Assembly (NCBI GenBank): GCA_022652815.1
Contig: JALCRR010000005.1
Location: 18,808-82,807, forward strand
Source: Oscillibacter sp.
GTDB taxonomy: Bacteria > Bacillota > Clostridia > Oscillospirales > Oscillospiraceae
Reading direction: 5' to 3'
Length of the DNA: 64,000 nt
Below are positions 53,702-62,391 of this stretch, in pieces. The notes below the pieces were generated by a model. That model saw nothing but the letters and a program-made list of their open reading frames with translations, was not told where the DNA came from and did not search any database. Position 1 is the first letter of the stretch, and every line of letters begins with the position of its first letter. The translations under genes and the position numbers were made by a program.

Positions 53702-54383
53702 TTATTTTTCCCTGCCAATAACCTTTTGGAATGCGGCATCAATATATTGCACAGCGAGCTCTAAATCTCCGGCTTTCTGATGGCCATAGGTGCCCTCAGT
53801 GTCCATGTTCTCACTATGCCCCATGACCATTTTTTTCAGCCCCTCCGGCATCTCACAGTTGACGCTGACGAAGGTGTGCCGCATCTCATAGGGCGTGACC
53901 TTTGCAATCTTGTTGTTCTCATAATACTTGTACCAGCGTTCACGGAACCGTTTCTGAATTACAAAGTTGCCATCGACATCGGGGAACACATATTTTGAGA
54001 CGATACCCATCTGCCGGATCGTCCAGTTCCTTTTGAGCCAGGGTGCTGATAGAGATTACACGGGCAGCGTTGTCGTTTTTTCCGCCCGTGACCTCTTGAT
54101 CGTCATTGATCGCCCTTCGAATATGAATCGTTGATCCGGAGATGTCACGCCACTGAAGACCTGTCCGTTCTCCAGGACGAATGCCAGTGAGGACGGAAAA
54201 GCGATAGGCGTGAATATGAATATCCGGAACGATCTCACCATATCGAGTCGTGCTGCAAGAAGAGAACAGCGTCTTAATATCCTGCGTACCAACAATAGAT
54301 TTGTTAGGCCTCTTTGCGCCACTGGAGATCGTCAGATCCTCTGGGTGCAGGGACGTGGTATTTGCCTTCCGACAATACTTCAT
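53702..54383 (-). pseudogene. tyrosine-type integrase, truncated and frameshifted
   Basis: The upstream frame (54383 to about 54010) carries FSVLTGIRPGERTGLQWRDI with the first catalytic Arg. The downstream frame (54010 to 53702) carries YEMRHTFVS (HxxR) and MGHSENMDTEGTYGH (catalytic Tyr). The frames differ by one base near 54005, shortly after the sequence QKELDDPAD. The N-terminal arm-binding domain is missing at the junction with the MuF gene. It is very likely inactive unless read by frameshifting. Confidence 0.85.
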
Positions 54384-54401
54384 GAAGGTAGACAGGCTCT
54401 A

Positions 54402-55553
54402 ATGTTGGACAGGGTTTTCCACGCAAGAGGTTTCTCACCGGATCGGTACGAATGGTCGATCACCCTCTGTGGGTCGTTCTCCGTAAGCCGTCCTATTGAG
54501 CAGGTCGCCGGAGATGTCGGCCTAACGATGTACGATGAGCAGTCAGCGAAGCGGCTCGCTGTGGAGCAGCCCGACTTGATGCCGTACTACCCAAAAGACA
54601 AAGCGCTCAAGCGTGGAATTGACCTTACGTGGGGAAAGCGCCAGATCACGGCACAGGTGACGCAGGGGATCTTGACCGGAGAGACCGTCAAGCAGATGTC
54701 TGACCGGCTCCAGTCCAGCATCACCGGCATGAATCGGGCATCCGCGATTAGGGCGGCCAGAACAGCTGTGACCGGAGCGGAGAACTCAGGTCGGATGGAC
54801 TCATACGACACCGCCGAGAAGATGGGCATCAAGGTCAAGAAGCAGTGGGTTGCCACGATTGACGGCCGGACTCGCCATTCTCATGCCCTACTGGACGGCG
54901 TATCCATCTCAAACGACAGAAAGTTTGACAACGGCTGCCGCTTCCCTGGTGATCCTGCAGGACCTGCGTGGGAGGTTTACAACTGCCGGTGTACGTTGAT
55001 TGCAGATGTTTCAGATTTTCGTGATGGAAATACGTTGCGCAGAGGTCGGGACGGATTAATGCCGGATGTGACATATGCACAGTGGGAAACATCGAAACGC
55101 GGGTATAATGCTAGTCCTGTATCAGTTATACACAATAGTGATATGATTGACTGGAGAAAGTCGTTGCAAAATCAAGAAAACACTGCTACACTAAAAGCGA
55201 AAATTAGTTCCTCAGAAATATCTACAAAGTTAAGCCATCAACAGTATGCGAAACACGTTCCTGGAACTCCACAATTTGAACAGTATAAAAATTCGCGTCT
55301 TGAAAAAGGTGGAACTCCACAAAGCGTACTTTTTTTGAGCGAGGATCAGGCGCAGAATATCATCAATCGATATAGCTGTTCCGGAACGATTCAAATAACA
55401 TCTGGAGGGAAAATAGTGGAGTACTGCCCAACAGATACTGAGGTTGGTCAGTATTTCGCGAATAACGCTTATCACAATACCAGAAGAGTTGAGATATTTT
55501 ACGGGAAAAGAGGAGCGCACGTCGTTCCAGTAGCGGAGGCATATGATGATTAA
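54402..55553 (+). pseudogene. MuF-type phage head protein with C-terminal Ntox50-like toxin
   Basis: 383 codons from ATG 54402; the frame is open further upstream, but that part is antisense to the integrase. An N-terminally truncated MuF/SPP1 gp7 domain (RTAVTGAENSGRMDSYDTAE, then ATIDGRTRHSHALLDG and YNCRCTL) is followed by a variable linker and a C-terminal domain of about 100 aa (QQYAKHVPGTPQFEQY, CSGTIQITSGG, FYGKRGAHVVPV) resembling the polymorphic toxin type 50 domain (Ntox50). The toxin domain itself looks complete. The immunity-like gene overlaps the stop. Confidence 0.75.
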
Positions 55554-55752
55554 TGTCTGGGAGTATGCGAACGATCTTCCACGAGTTAAGGTCGTTACAG
55601 AATCCAAGGATGTGTTTGAAGGAAGAGTAATTCAAGTAATAGATTCTGAGGAAATAGAGGAAGACGAAGATTATATCTCGGTCGAAGCAAATGACGGGGA
55701 AATCAAATTATTTAGCGCCTCAGAGATATCTGCAGTTGAACGCATAAATTAA
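55546..55752 (+). CDS. probable immunity protein for the Ntox50-like toxin
   Basis: 68 aa from ATG 55546 (GGAGG at 55534-55538), overlapping the toxin stop by 8 bases. It is strongly acidic (VIDSEEIEEDEDYISVEAND) and predicted mostly beta. Small acidic proteins directly after a toxin gene are typical immunity partners; identity is inferred from position and charge. Followed by a terminator. Confidence 0.6.
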   Translation: MINVWEYANDLPRVKVVTESKDVFEGRVIQVIDSEEIEEDEDYISVEANDGEIKLFSASEISAVERIN

Positions 55753-55782
55753 ACCACCTTCCGTTTTGGCAGGTGGTTTTCT
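55751..55782 (+). terminator. intrinsic terminator
   Basis: Stem AAACCACCT / AGGTGGTTT followed by TTC, after the immunity-like gene. Confidence 0.75.
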
Positions 55783-55808
55783 TATACCCATTTGGGAGGT
55801 GGCCCCGC

Positions 55809-56021
55809 TTGGATGTTGAATTCCACAGTCATTCGGACGAGGTTCGTGCGGCAATGAAAGAAGCTGTCGTTCGGGCTTTGGAAACCTGTGGACTGAAAGC
55901 GGAGGGCTATGCGAAAAAGCTGGCTCCCGTGATACCGGAAGGCTCCGCAATAGCATATACGCAAATTCTGAGACCGCATGCTCTAGTTCAGAAGCCGTAT
56001 CAAAATTGTACTGGTAGATAG
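55809..56021 (+). pseudogene. fragment of HK97-gp10-like phage head-tail protein
   Basis: 70 codons from TTG 55809, with GGGAGGTGG just upstream. MKEAVVRALETCGLKAEGYAKKLAPV resembles the N-terminal helix of HK97 gp10/minor capsid proteins (usually followed by DTGxLRNS). The second half does not continue the family and the frame ends early, so the gene is probably cut by a deletion. Confidence 0.55.
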
Positions 56022-56101
56022 GGCAATCCGCGAACAACTTCATCTGAAATGACCGGCATTGTGCGATAGCGGTCAGCTCGAGCGATATTCCAGATGTAAA
56101 C

Positions 56102-56147
56102 CATAGAATAAATACAGGTTGACAATAAGGGGCTTTTATTCTATGCT
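56102..56147 (+). promoter_or_regulatory. promoter and palindromic operator of the bio operon
   Basis: TTGACA (56119-56124), 17 bp, TATGCT (56142-56147). An inverted repeat CATAGAATAAA (56102-56112) / TTTATTCTATG (56135-56145) encloses the -35 and overlaps the -10, so a bound repressor would block transcription. It does not match the BirA consensus (TTGTTAACC/GGTTAACAA). Confidence 0.7.
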
Positions 56148-56276
56148 TATAGACAGTAAAAGGGATTACCCAAATGCCGGTACCATTTTAAAGAAACATC
56201 TCAGCTTCTGAAAGCTAATCTTTTGCCGCATTTTGTGGAATTGTCCGTAGAATTTAAAAAAACGGAGGACCTAATA

Positions 56277-56834
56277 TTGAGAAACCATAAGACGCGAAAC
56301 TTGATTTTGTGCGCGCTGTTTGCGGCGCTGACTGCTGTGGGCGCGTTCATCCGAATTCCGGTCCCGGTGGTTCCCTTTACTTTGCAGTTCCTCTTCACCA
56401 TGCTGGCGGGGCTGCTGCTGGGTGGAAAGCTGGGCTGCATCTCCGTGTCTGTGTACATCTTTATGGGACTGCTGGGGCTGCCTGTCTTTGCAGAGGGCGG
56501 CGGATTTGCCTACATTTTCAAACCGAGCTTTGGCTATCTCATTGGATTTGCCGTGGCCTCCTATGTAACGGGCGTCATTGCCAATAAAGTGCCTAATCCC
56601 AGCTATAAGCGGCTGTTTGCAGCCACCTTTACCGGACTTTTCATCGTCTATTTATTTGGCATGGTTTACTACGAGCTCATCAGCGAATTTTACCTCGGGA
56701 ACCCCATCGGTCTGTGGCCGCTGTTCCTGTACTGCTTTATTCTGGCAGTTCCCGGAGATATTGTACTGTGCATTCTCGGTTCCGTTTTGGGCAAGCGACT
56801 TATCCCGGTTATTCAAAGAGAGAGGGTATCATAA
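56277..56834 (+). CDS. bioY: biotin ECF transporter S component BioY
   Basis: 185 aa, start TTG 56277 behind CGGAGGA. Six hydrophobic segments with the BioY signatures RIPVPVVPFTLQFLFTMLAGLLLGGKLG and GLPVFAEGGGFAYIFKPSFGYLIGFAVASY. It binds and imports biotin, usually with an ECF energy module encoded elsewhere. First gene of bioY-bioB-bioD-bioA. Confidence 0.94.
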   Translation: MRNHKTRNLILCALFAALTAVGAFIRIPVPVVPFTLQFLFTMLAGLLLGGKLGCISVSVYIFMGLLGLPVFAEGGGFAYIFKPSFGYLIGFAVASYVTGVIANKVPNPSYKRLFAATFTGLFIVYLFGMVYYELISEFYLGNPIGLWPLFLYCFILAVPGDIVLCILGSVLGKRLIPVIQRERVS

Positions 56835-56835
56835 A

Positions 56836-57807
56836 ATGTCCTATATCACGAACGCTTCAGAAAAAGTTTTATCCGGCAAGCAGCTTGAAAAAGGGGAGGC
56901 ACTGGAGCTTTACAGCCAGCCTCTGGAGCCGCTGTGCAGCGCGGCGGACGAGCTTCGCCGCCATTTCTGCGCCAATCAATTTGACATCTGCACCATCATC
57001 AACGGAAAGAGCGGAAACTGCTCCGAGGATTGCAAGTTCTGCGCACAGTCCGCGCACAACCACACCTGTGCCGCGCAGTACCCGCTGCTTCCTGCGGATG
57101 AAATCGTGGCGCACGCCGCAAAAAACCATGAGCAGGGCGTTCTCCGTTATTCGATTGTCACCTCCGGCAAGCGGCTTACTGACGCAGAGGTGGATGAAAT
57201 GTGTGAAGCCATCCGCCGAATCCGCCGCGAGGTTGGCATTTCCGTGTGCATATCCTTTGGCCTTCTAAACGAAGCGCAATATCGCCGGTTAAAAGACGCC
57301 GGCGTCACACGGGTGCACAACAATCTGGAAACCTCCCGGCGGTTCTTCCCTCAGATCTGCACCACCCATACCTATGAGGATAAGATTGGGGCAATCAAAG
57401 CAGCGCAGGCGGCGGGGCTTACCGTATGCAGCGGTGGGATCATGGGACTGGGTGAAACACCGGAGGATCGAATTGACATGGCGATTACCCTGCGGGACCT
57501 GGGGATCAAAAGCATTCCTGTGAATATGCTCAACCCCATTCCGGGAACGCCCTTAGAGAAGAACACAAAGCTCACCGTGGAAGAAATGCGGCGCATTGTG
57601 GCCGTGTACCGTTTCCTCTTACCCGACGCCTCCATCCGTCTTGCGGGCGGCAGAGGCCTGTTGACAGATAAGGGAGAAAGCTGCTTCCTCTCCGGCGCAA
57701 ATGCCGCCATCTCCGGCGATATGCTGACCACGTCCGGCATTACCGTAAAGACGGACATGGCGCTCCTTGATAAATTGGGCTATCAAGCAGGGCTTTGCAA
57801 TGAGTAA
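56836..57807 (+). CDS. bioB: biotin synthase
   Basis: 323 aa from ATG 56836, one base after bioY. The radical SAM cluster Cys62, Cys66, Cys69 (NCSEDCKFCAQS) and the HNNLETSRRFFPQICTTHTYEDK and NMLNPIPGTPLE motifs identify BioB, which inserts sulfur into dethiobiotin. Length is normal. Confidence 0.96.
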   Translation: MSYITNASEKVLSGKQLEKGEALELYSQPLEPLCSAADELRRHFCANQFDICTIINGKSGNCSEDCKFCAQSAHNHTCAAQYPLLPADEIVAHAAKNHEQGVLRYSIVTSGKRLTDAEVDEMCEAIRRIRREVGISVCISFGLLNEAQYRRLKDAGVTRVHNNLETSRRFFPQICTTHTYEDKIGAIKAAQAAGLTVCSGGIMGLGETPEDRIDMAITLRDLGIKSIPVNMLNPIPGTPLEKNTKLTVEEMRRIVAVYRFLLPDASIRLAGGRGLLTDKGESCFLSGANAAISGDMLTTSGITVKTDMALLDKLGYQAGLCNE

Positions 57808-58486
57808 AAAACTGTTTATTACCGGCACCGGTACAGATATTGGAAAAACCTATGTCACCGGATTGATCGTAAAAAAACTGAAGGAAAGGGGCCAAAGTGC
57901 AGCGTATTATAAGGCGGCCATGAGCGGCAACCGGCGCGACGCGGATGGCAGACTCATTCCGGGCGATGCGCTGCAGGTGAAAACGATGTCCGGCATCGAT
58001 CAGCCCTTGTTGTCCATGTGTCCCTACATCTACGAAAACGCTGTTTCACCCCACCTTGCCTCCCGCATGGAGGGGCACCCTGTGCAGCTTTCCGTTGTCA
58101 GGCAGACCTTTGCGGATGTTTGCCAACGCTACGATTATGTGACGATGGAGGGCAGCGGCGGCATCCTGTGTCCCATCTGCTATGACGAGGCCAAAATACA
58201 GCTGGAGGATATTGTCAAAGAACTGAATCTTTCCAGCCTGCTGGTGGCTGACGCAGGTCTTGGCACCATCAACAGCGTGGTTTTGACCGTGGAATATATG
58301 CGGGCAAAGGGACTTCCTGTCAAGGGCATTATTTTGAATCACTTCCATCCCGGCGACACCATGGAGGAGGACAATAAATTGATGTGCGAAACCATGACGG
58401 GGCTGAAGGTGCTCGCCTGCGTTCGCGAGGGCGACTCGTCCCTTGAGATGGATGCAGCCGCGCTGGCGGCGCTTTACGAAGAATAG
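57800..58486 (+). CDS. bioD: dethiobiotin synthetase
   Basis: 228 aa, ATG 57800 overlapping the bioB stop by 8 bases. P-loop GTGTDIGKTYVTG (about 8-20), Lys in YKAAMSG and EGSGGILCPI fit BioD, which closes the ureido ring of DAPA with CO2 and ATP. Confidence 0.95.
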   Translation: MSKKLFITGTGTDIGKTYVTGLIVKKLKERGQSAAYYKAAMSGNRRDADGRLIPGDALQVKTMSGIDQPLLSMCPYIYENAVSPHLASRMEGHPVQLSVVRQTFADVCQRYDYVTMEGSGGILCPICYDEAKIQLEDIVKELNLSSLLVADAGLGTINSVVLTVEYMRAKGLPVKGIILNHFHPGDTMEEDNKLMCETMTGLKVLACVREGDSSLEMDAAALAALYEE

Positions 58487-58499
58487 GAGCGTGAATAAG

Positions 58500-59702
58500 T
58501 TGATCTGGTATCCGTACGAGCAGATGAAGACCATGAAGACGCCATATAAAATTGTGGACGCAAACGGCGTCTATCTTTACACCGAGGATCAAAAGCTGAT
58601 CGACTCCGTTTCCTCGTGGTGGAGCGTGATTCACGGCTACAAGAATCCGGAGCTGACGGCGGCCATCAAGGAGCAGGCGGACAAATTCGCCCATGTCATG
58701 CTGGGCGGTTTGACCCACGAGCCGGTTTTAAAGCTGTCGGAAAAACTGGCAGAATTTTTGCCCGGCGATCTGGACTACTGCTTCTTCTCCGACTCGGGGA
58801 GCGTAGCCGTTGAAGTGTCTTTGAAGATGGCGCTGCAATACTATATGAACCGCGGCGAAACACAGCGCACCATGGTTCTGGCTCTGGAGCACGCCTATCA
58901 CGGCGATACCTTCAAGGCCATGGAGGTAGGAGATGACGAGGACTATCACTTTGTGCTCAACGCCTACGGAAAGAGTCCTTATGTGGTTCATATCCCCACG
59001 GAAATTGACGCGCTTGAAAAAGCATTTGAGACGTATCATGACAAGCTGAATTGCTTCGTTGTCGAACCCCTTTTGCAGGGAGCGGGGGGAATGCGGATGT
59101 ACGATGTCTCATTCCTCAAGCGCGCCAGAGAGCTTTGCGATCAGTACGGCGTGTTGCTGATTTTTGATGAGGTGGCTACGGGCTTTGGCCGCACGGGAAA
59201 CCGCTTTGTTGCCGATCTTGTCCTGCCGGATATTCTGGTACTTGGCAAAGCGCTGACCGGCGGCTACATCGGGCATGCGGTCACCGTGGCGAACCACAGG
59301 GTCTACGACGGATTTTACGACGATAACCCCGTACACGCACTGATGCACGGGCCGACCTTTATGGGAAACGCGCTGGCGTGCAGCGTGGCGCTGAAATCCA
59401 TCGAGCTGTTTGAACGCGATGATTATATGGCGAAAATCCGCAACATTGAAGCGATTACCCGGCGTGAAATGCAGGGCTTTTCCGATTCGCGGATTAAAGA
59501 AGTGCGCATGATGGGCGGCTGCGTCTGCATCGAGGTGTACGACCCGGCTACGCTGAACGGGTATCAGAATTTCGCCTATCAAAATGGCGTGTTCAGCCGC
59601 CCGTTTCTCAATTATCTTTACGCAATGGTTCCTTATGTGATGGAAGAGCCGGAACTTGTTCAGGTGCTGTCCGTCATGAAAAAATGGTTTCGCGGAAAGT
59701 GA
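58500..59702 (+). CDS. bioA: adenosylmethionine-8-amino-7-oxononanoate aminotransferase
   Basis: 400 aa from TTG 58500 (AGGAG at 58485-58489); GTG 58491 is too close to the RBS. Conserved FFSDSGSVAVEVSLKMALQY, HAYHGDT, LIFDEVATGFGRTGNRF and the PLP lysine in LVLGKALTGGY mark BioA, a class III aminotransferase that makes DAPA from KAPA and SAM. No bioF follows. Confidence 0.95.
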   Translation: MIWYPYEQMKTMKTPYKIVDANGVYLYTEDQKLIDSVSSWWSVIHGYKNPELTAAIKEQADKFAHVMLGGLTHEPVLKLSEKLAEFLPGDLDYCFFSDSGSVAVEVSLKMALQYYMNRGETQRTMVLALEHAYHGDTFKAMEVGDDEDYHFVLNAYGKSPYVVHIPTEIDALEKAFETYHDKLNCFVVEPLLQGAGGMRMYDVSFLKRARELCDQYGVLLIFDEVATGFGRTGNRFVADLVLPDILVLGKALTGGYIGHAVTVANHRVYDGFYDDNPVHALMHGPTFMGNALACSVALKSIELFERDDYMAKIRNIEAITRREMQGFSDSRIKEVRMMGGCVCIEVYDPATLNGYQNFAYQNGVFSRPFLNYLYAMVPYVMEEPELVQVLSVMKKWFRGK

Positions 59703-60140
59703 GGCGGCTTTGAAGAGCCACTTTTGAGATCCCGATCATCTGACGCGGAAAGCGAAGCGATGTCTATTCAAACAAAGGGGATACTCCCACACCACCAGCA
59801 ACCACGAGCCCATCCCCCTGTTTCGCAATGCTGCCCTAAGGTGAGAACTTGTCAAATTCCAGCTTGTTGAGCTTCCCATGATGTTTAAACCAAGAAATAT
59901 CTAAAGTGTTTGGGCTTTCCAAATTAGAAATTCTCTGTTTGATATGAATTCCCGCCTTACAGCGAGACTTCTTAGTCAAACAGGGAATTTCTTCGCTTTT
60001 TAGCCGCAAATGCTTCACTTATTTTGTGGGTGGAGTAAGACCTGGGATGTGGCATCTAAAATGTTTGACCGATCCGGAATGGAACCCTGCTGTTTAAGTG
60101 AACTTGACAGTGCTGAAAACTGAATAGACAGGTGTAAAGA
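59703..60140. other. gene-poor accessory region after bioA
   Basis: About 440 bases with no gene I can support. Short minus-strand frames (for example 59836-60018, Lys/Leu/Ile-rich) may be debris of a lost gene. AT content is higher than in the bio operon, which suggests foreign or decaying sequence. Confidence 0.4.
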
Positions 60141-60180
60141 AAAATGCCGCAGGGGCCAAAAGGTTTCTGCAGCATTTTTA
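60141..60180. terminator. hairpin resembling a terminator
   Basis: AAAAATGC-GCAG / CTGC-GCATTTTT, with A and T tracts on either side, in the intergenic region before the TetR gene. Confidence 0.6.
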
Positions 60181-60182
60181 AT

Positions 60183-60255
60183 TTGATCAATGTTCAGTAA
60201 ATTCTTGACAAAGCAATTTTCCAACACTATAATCGATTGATCAATGTTCAATAAA
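60183..60255 (+). promoter_or_regulatory. consensus promoter bracketed by repeated operators
   Basis: TTGACA (60205-60210), exactly 17 bp, TATAAT (60228-60233), a perfect sigma-A promoter. Near-identical 19-bp copies of TTGATCAATGTTCARTAAA start at 60183 and 60237, 54 bases apart, on either side. They probably bind the TetR-type regulator encoded downstream. Confidence 0.75.
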
Positions 60256-60273
60256 AGCCATGGAGGGCTGTTT

Positions 60274-61326
60274 ATGTCAAGAAAACCTGTAACTGAGGGC
60301 GGAAAACGCGATAAAATCACGCAAGCGGCGATGGAACTGTTTCTAAAACAGGGCTATGACGGCACCTCTGTGCGCAACATTATGAGTCGTGCCGGTGGTG
60401 AAATCGGGCTTTTCTATTACTACTTTAAAAGTAAAGACGATGTTTTTGATGCGGTTCTGGATCTGTTTTTTGCCCATTATGATGCGGATTTTGCAGCCAT
60501 CATTGCCCACGGCCGCCGAAATCCATGCCGGTTGATGCAGGAGTTTTTTGAGTACATGGAGCGGGAAACCGCAAAATTTCGGGCAGAGTACGCCGATCAG
60601 CTGCACCGCACCGTGCGCTGGGCTATCCGGGAGCATACCTTGACTCTGATCGAACCCTATCTGCGGCAGGTGATCGACATTCAAAGCGCCTATTACGGAG
60701 TTTCCACGGCGCTTTCACCGGAGGCAACGGCACTGTATCTGACCCACGGCGTGGGCAATGCCATTCTCCATGAGGACGCCACCACTTATTTCCGGGAGCG
60801 AGCCGAGATCAAGAAGGGCGTCGGCCTGCTGATGGGCATTTCCGCCGACGTGCAGGATCTGAGCATCCCGTTTCCAGCCGTGCCCGGGGATATTCCCGGC
60901 TGGATGGCGCTTGTCCACACGGTTAAAGACCAGTTTCCAGGACTCCGCGAGGCGGAATATGAGACGCTGCTTGCCACATATATGGAGCGGGGCGAAGCAT
61001 GGGTATATCGCAAGAATGAAAAAATCCTTGCCGCAGTCCTGTTTTCCAGAGAGCGGCGGGAACTTGATTTCCTCGCCGTATCGCCGGAGTACCGCCGCCG
61101 CCTACTGGCAGAGCGTCTGGTGGAAACCGTAGCCGCACAGTTTCCGGTTGGCACGACACTTTGCGTCACCACCTACCGGGGGGATGATCCCCGGGGCGCA
61201 GCGGCGCGGGCACTTTACAAGCATCTCGGCTTTGCCGAGGGGGAGCTGACGGAGGCCTTTGACTATCCCTGTCAGACGCTGACATTAACCGTGCCAGACG
61301 GTACGCCGATTCCAAAGCAAGCATAA
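60274..61326 (+). CDS. TetR-family regulator fused to a GNAT acetyltransferase
   Basis: 350 aa from ATG 60274 (RBS GGAGGG). Residues about 10-70 are a TetR HTH (KITQAAMELFLKQGYDGTSVRNIMSRAGGEIGLFYYYFKSKDDVF). 70-195 form the ligand-binding region. 200-340 form a GNAT domain (EKILAAVLFSRERRELDFLAVSPEYRRRLLAERLVE, then ARALYKHLGFAEGEL). The acetyl-CoA loop reads RRRLLAERL instead of the typical R/QxxGxG/A. The two-domain fusion is uncommon; it may couple ligand sensing to acetylation. Confidence 0.88.
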   Translation: MSRKPVTEGGKRDKITQAAMELFLKQGYDGTSVRNIMSRAGGEIGLFYYYFKSKDDVFDAVLDLFFAHYDADFAAIIAHGRRNPCRLMQEFFEYMERETAKFRAEYADQLHRTVRWAIREHTLTLIEPYLRQVIDIQSAYYGVSTALSPEATALYLTHGVGNAILHEDATTYFRERAEIKKGVGLLMGISADVQDLSIPFPAVPGDIPGWMALVHTVKDQFPGLREAEYETLLATYMERGEAWVYRKNEKILAAVLFSRERRELDFLAVSPEYRRRLLAERLVETVAAQFPVGTTLCVTTYRGDDPRGAAARALYKHLGFAEGELTEAFDYPCQTLTLTVPDGTPIPKQA

Positions 61327-61364
61327 AAAGCAATATTAACGGTAAATTTTAGGAGGTAATTCTT

Positions 61365-61817
61365 ATGGCCTATACACTTCAAAGCATCACCCTTCACACT
61401 GATAATTCGCCTAGCGGTATGGCGAGGATCAATGAGGTCTGGAAGGACATTGTCAGCGGAAAAATTCCACTGATGTTCGATAACGAGGGACACTTTTTGC
61501 AGGGCTTGTCCCCAATTTCTCTGTACACCAACTATGCGTCCGAGGAAACCGGCGCGTACGATTTAACCATTTTCACGGCGACTGCAGAGTTCTTTGCCAA
61601 AATGGAGCAAAAGGTCGGAGCGGGAACCTACAAAAAATATGATTTTGACGGCGAGGATATCTCTGAGGCCGCCAACAAGGCATGGGCGCAGGTGTGGAAG
61701 GACAAGGACTCCGGGGCAATTCGCCGCGCCTTTTCTAAAGATTATGAGAGCACCGTGCCGGGTGAGTATACCAAGGACGGCCGGGCGCACTGCTACCTCT
61801 ACATTGCAGTTCGATGA
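61365..61817 (+). CDS. GyrI-like/AraC effector-binding domain protein
   Basis: 150 aa from ATG 61365 behind AGGAGG. The fold resembles the GyrI-like small-molecule binding domain of AraC-type regulators (ISLYTNYASEETGAYDLTI; AHCYLYIAVR at the end) without a DNA-binding part. Stand-alone proteins of this type often sequester drugs or other small molecules. It lies between the TetR-GNAT gene and a GNAT gene, same strand, and may be under the TetR protein. Confidence 0.7.
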   Translation: MAYTLQSITLHTDNSPSGMARINEVWKDIVSGKIPLMFDNEGHFLQGLSPISLYTNYASEETGAYDLTIFTATAEFFAKMEQKVGAGTYKKYDFDGEDISEAANKAWAQVWKDKDSGAIRRAFSKDYESTVPGEYTKDGRAHCYLYIAVR

Positions 61818-61852
61818 CCGGCGCAGCCACCATGGAGAGGGGCCTTGAAAAG

Positions 61853-62377
61853 ATGACCCCAATTCTGGAGACGGAAAGGCTGATTTTGCGGCCAATCCGC
61901 GAAGAGGACACCAACGCAATCTTTGTATGCTGGATGCGCGATGAGGAAGTTTCACGATATATGCTCTGGAAGGCCAGTGATGATCTGGAGGATACCCAAG
62001 AATTTGTCCGCTTTGAGCTTCAAAACCTAGACAATCCAAAGTGGAACCGCTGGATCATCGTGCGCAGGGATTCCGCAGACATCGTGGGTACCTGCCTAAT
62101 GTTTTACAACGAAGAAGAACAGCACTGGGACGTGTCCTATAACTTGGGACGAAAATATTGGGGCTGTGGGTATATCACCGAGGCAATGAGCCGGGTGATG
62201 CAATACGCCCGAACATCGGGCATCAAAGAATGTGCCACGACTCACGCGGCTGAAAATCTAGCTTCCGGCAGAGTTTTGGAGAAGATCGGATTTCGATATG
62301 AGAGAGAAATTCCTTATGTCTATTCCCAAGGGGAGTGCAAAACAACCGGCAGGTATTACAGGTGGACAAGTGAATGA
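61853..62377 (+). CDS. GNAT N-acetyltransferase (RimJ/RimL type)
   Basis: 174 aa from ATG 61853, behind GAGAGGGG; the frame is open to 61814. It begins MTPILETERLILRPIREED, typical of the RimJ/RimL branch, and has a YNLGRKYWGCGYITEAMSRVMQYA acetyl-CoA loop and a CATTHAAENLASGRVLEKIGF C-terminus. The target is unknown. Confidence 0.88.
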   Translation: MTPILETERLILRPIREEDTNAIFVCWMRDEEVSRYMLWKASDDLEDTQEFVRFELQNLDNPKWNRWIIVRRDSADIVGTCLMFYNEEEQHWDVSYNLGRKYWGCGYITEAMSRVMQYARTSGIKECATTHAAENLASGRVLEKIGFRYEREIPYVYSQGECKTTGRYYRWTSE

Positions 62378-62391
62378 TTGGAGAGCGAAAA

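Larger units (their letters stand above)
53631..56040. mobile_element. decayed prophage next to the ssrA 3' end
   Basis: Between the ssrA 3' end and the bio promoter lie a tyrosine-integrase remnant (minus strand), an N-terminally truncated MuF head protein with toxin domain, a small immunity-like gene and a fragment of an HK97-gp10-like protein. Base composition falls relative to the surroundings in the toxin and immunity genes. Portal, capsid, tail and lysis genes are gone. tmRNA genes are a common prophage attachment site. The distal att site was not found. Confidence 0.75.

Noticed and set aside
54210..54401. Upstream extension of the MuF frame
   Set aside because: It is antisense to the well-supported catalytic region of the integrase remnant.
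59060..59066. Exact 0A box TGTCGAA
   Set aside because: It is inside the bioA coding sequence with no nearby -10; a single 7-mer is expected by chance in 64 kb.
60015..60320. 101-aa minus-strand open frame overlapping the TetR gene start
   Set aside because: It crosses a consensus promoter, both operator repeats and the TetR coding start; no homology recognised.
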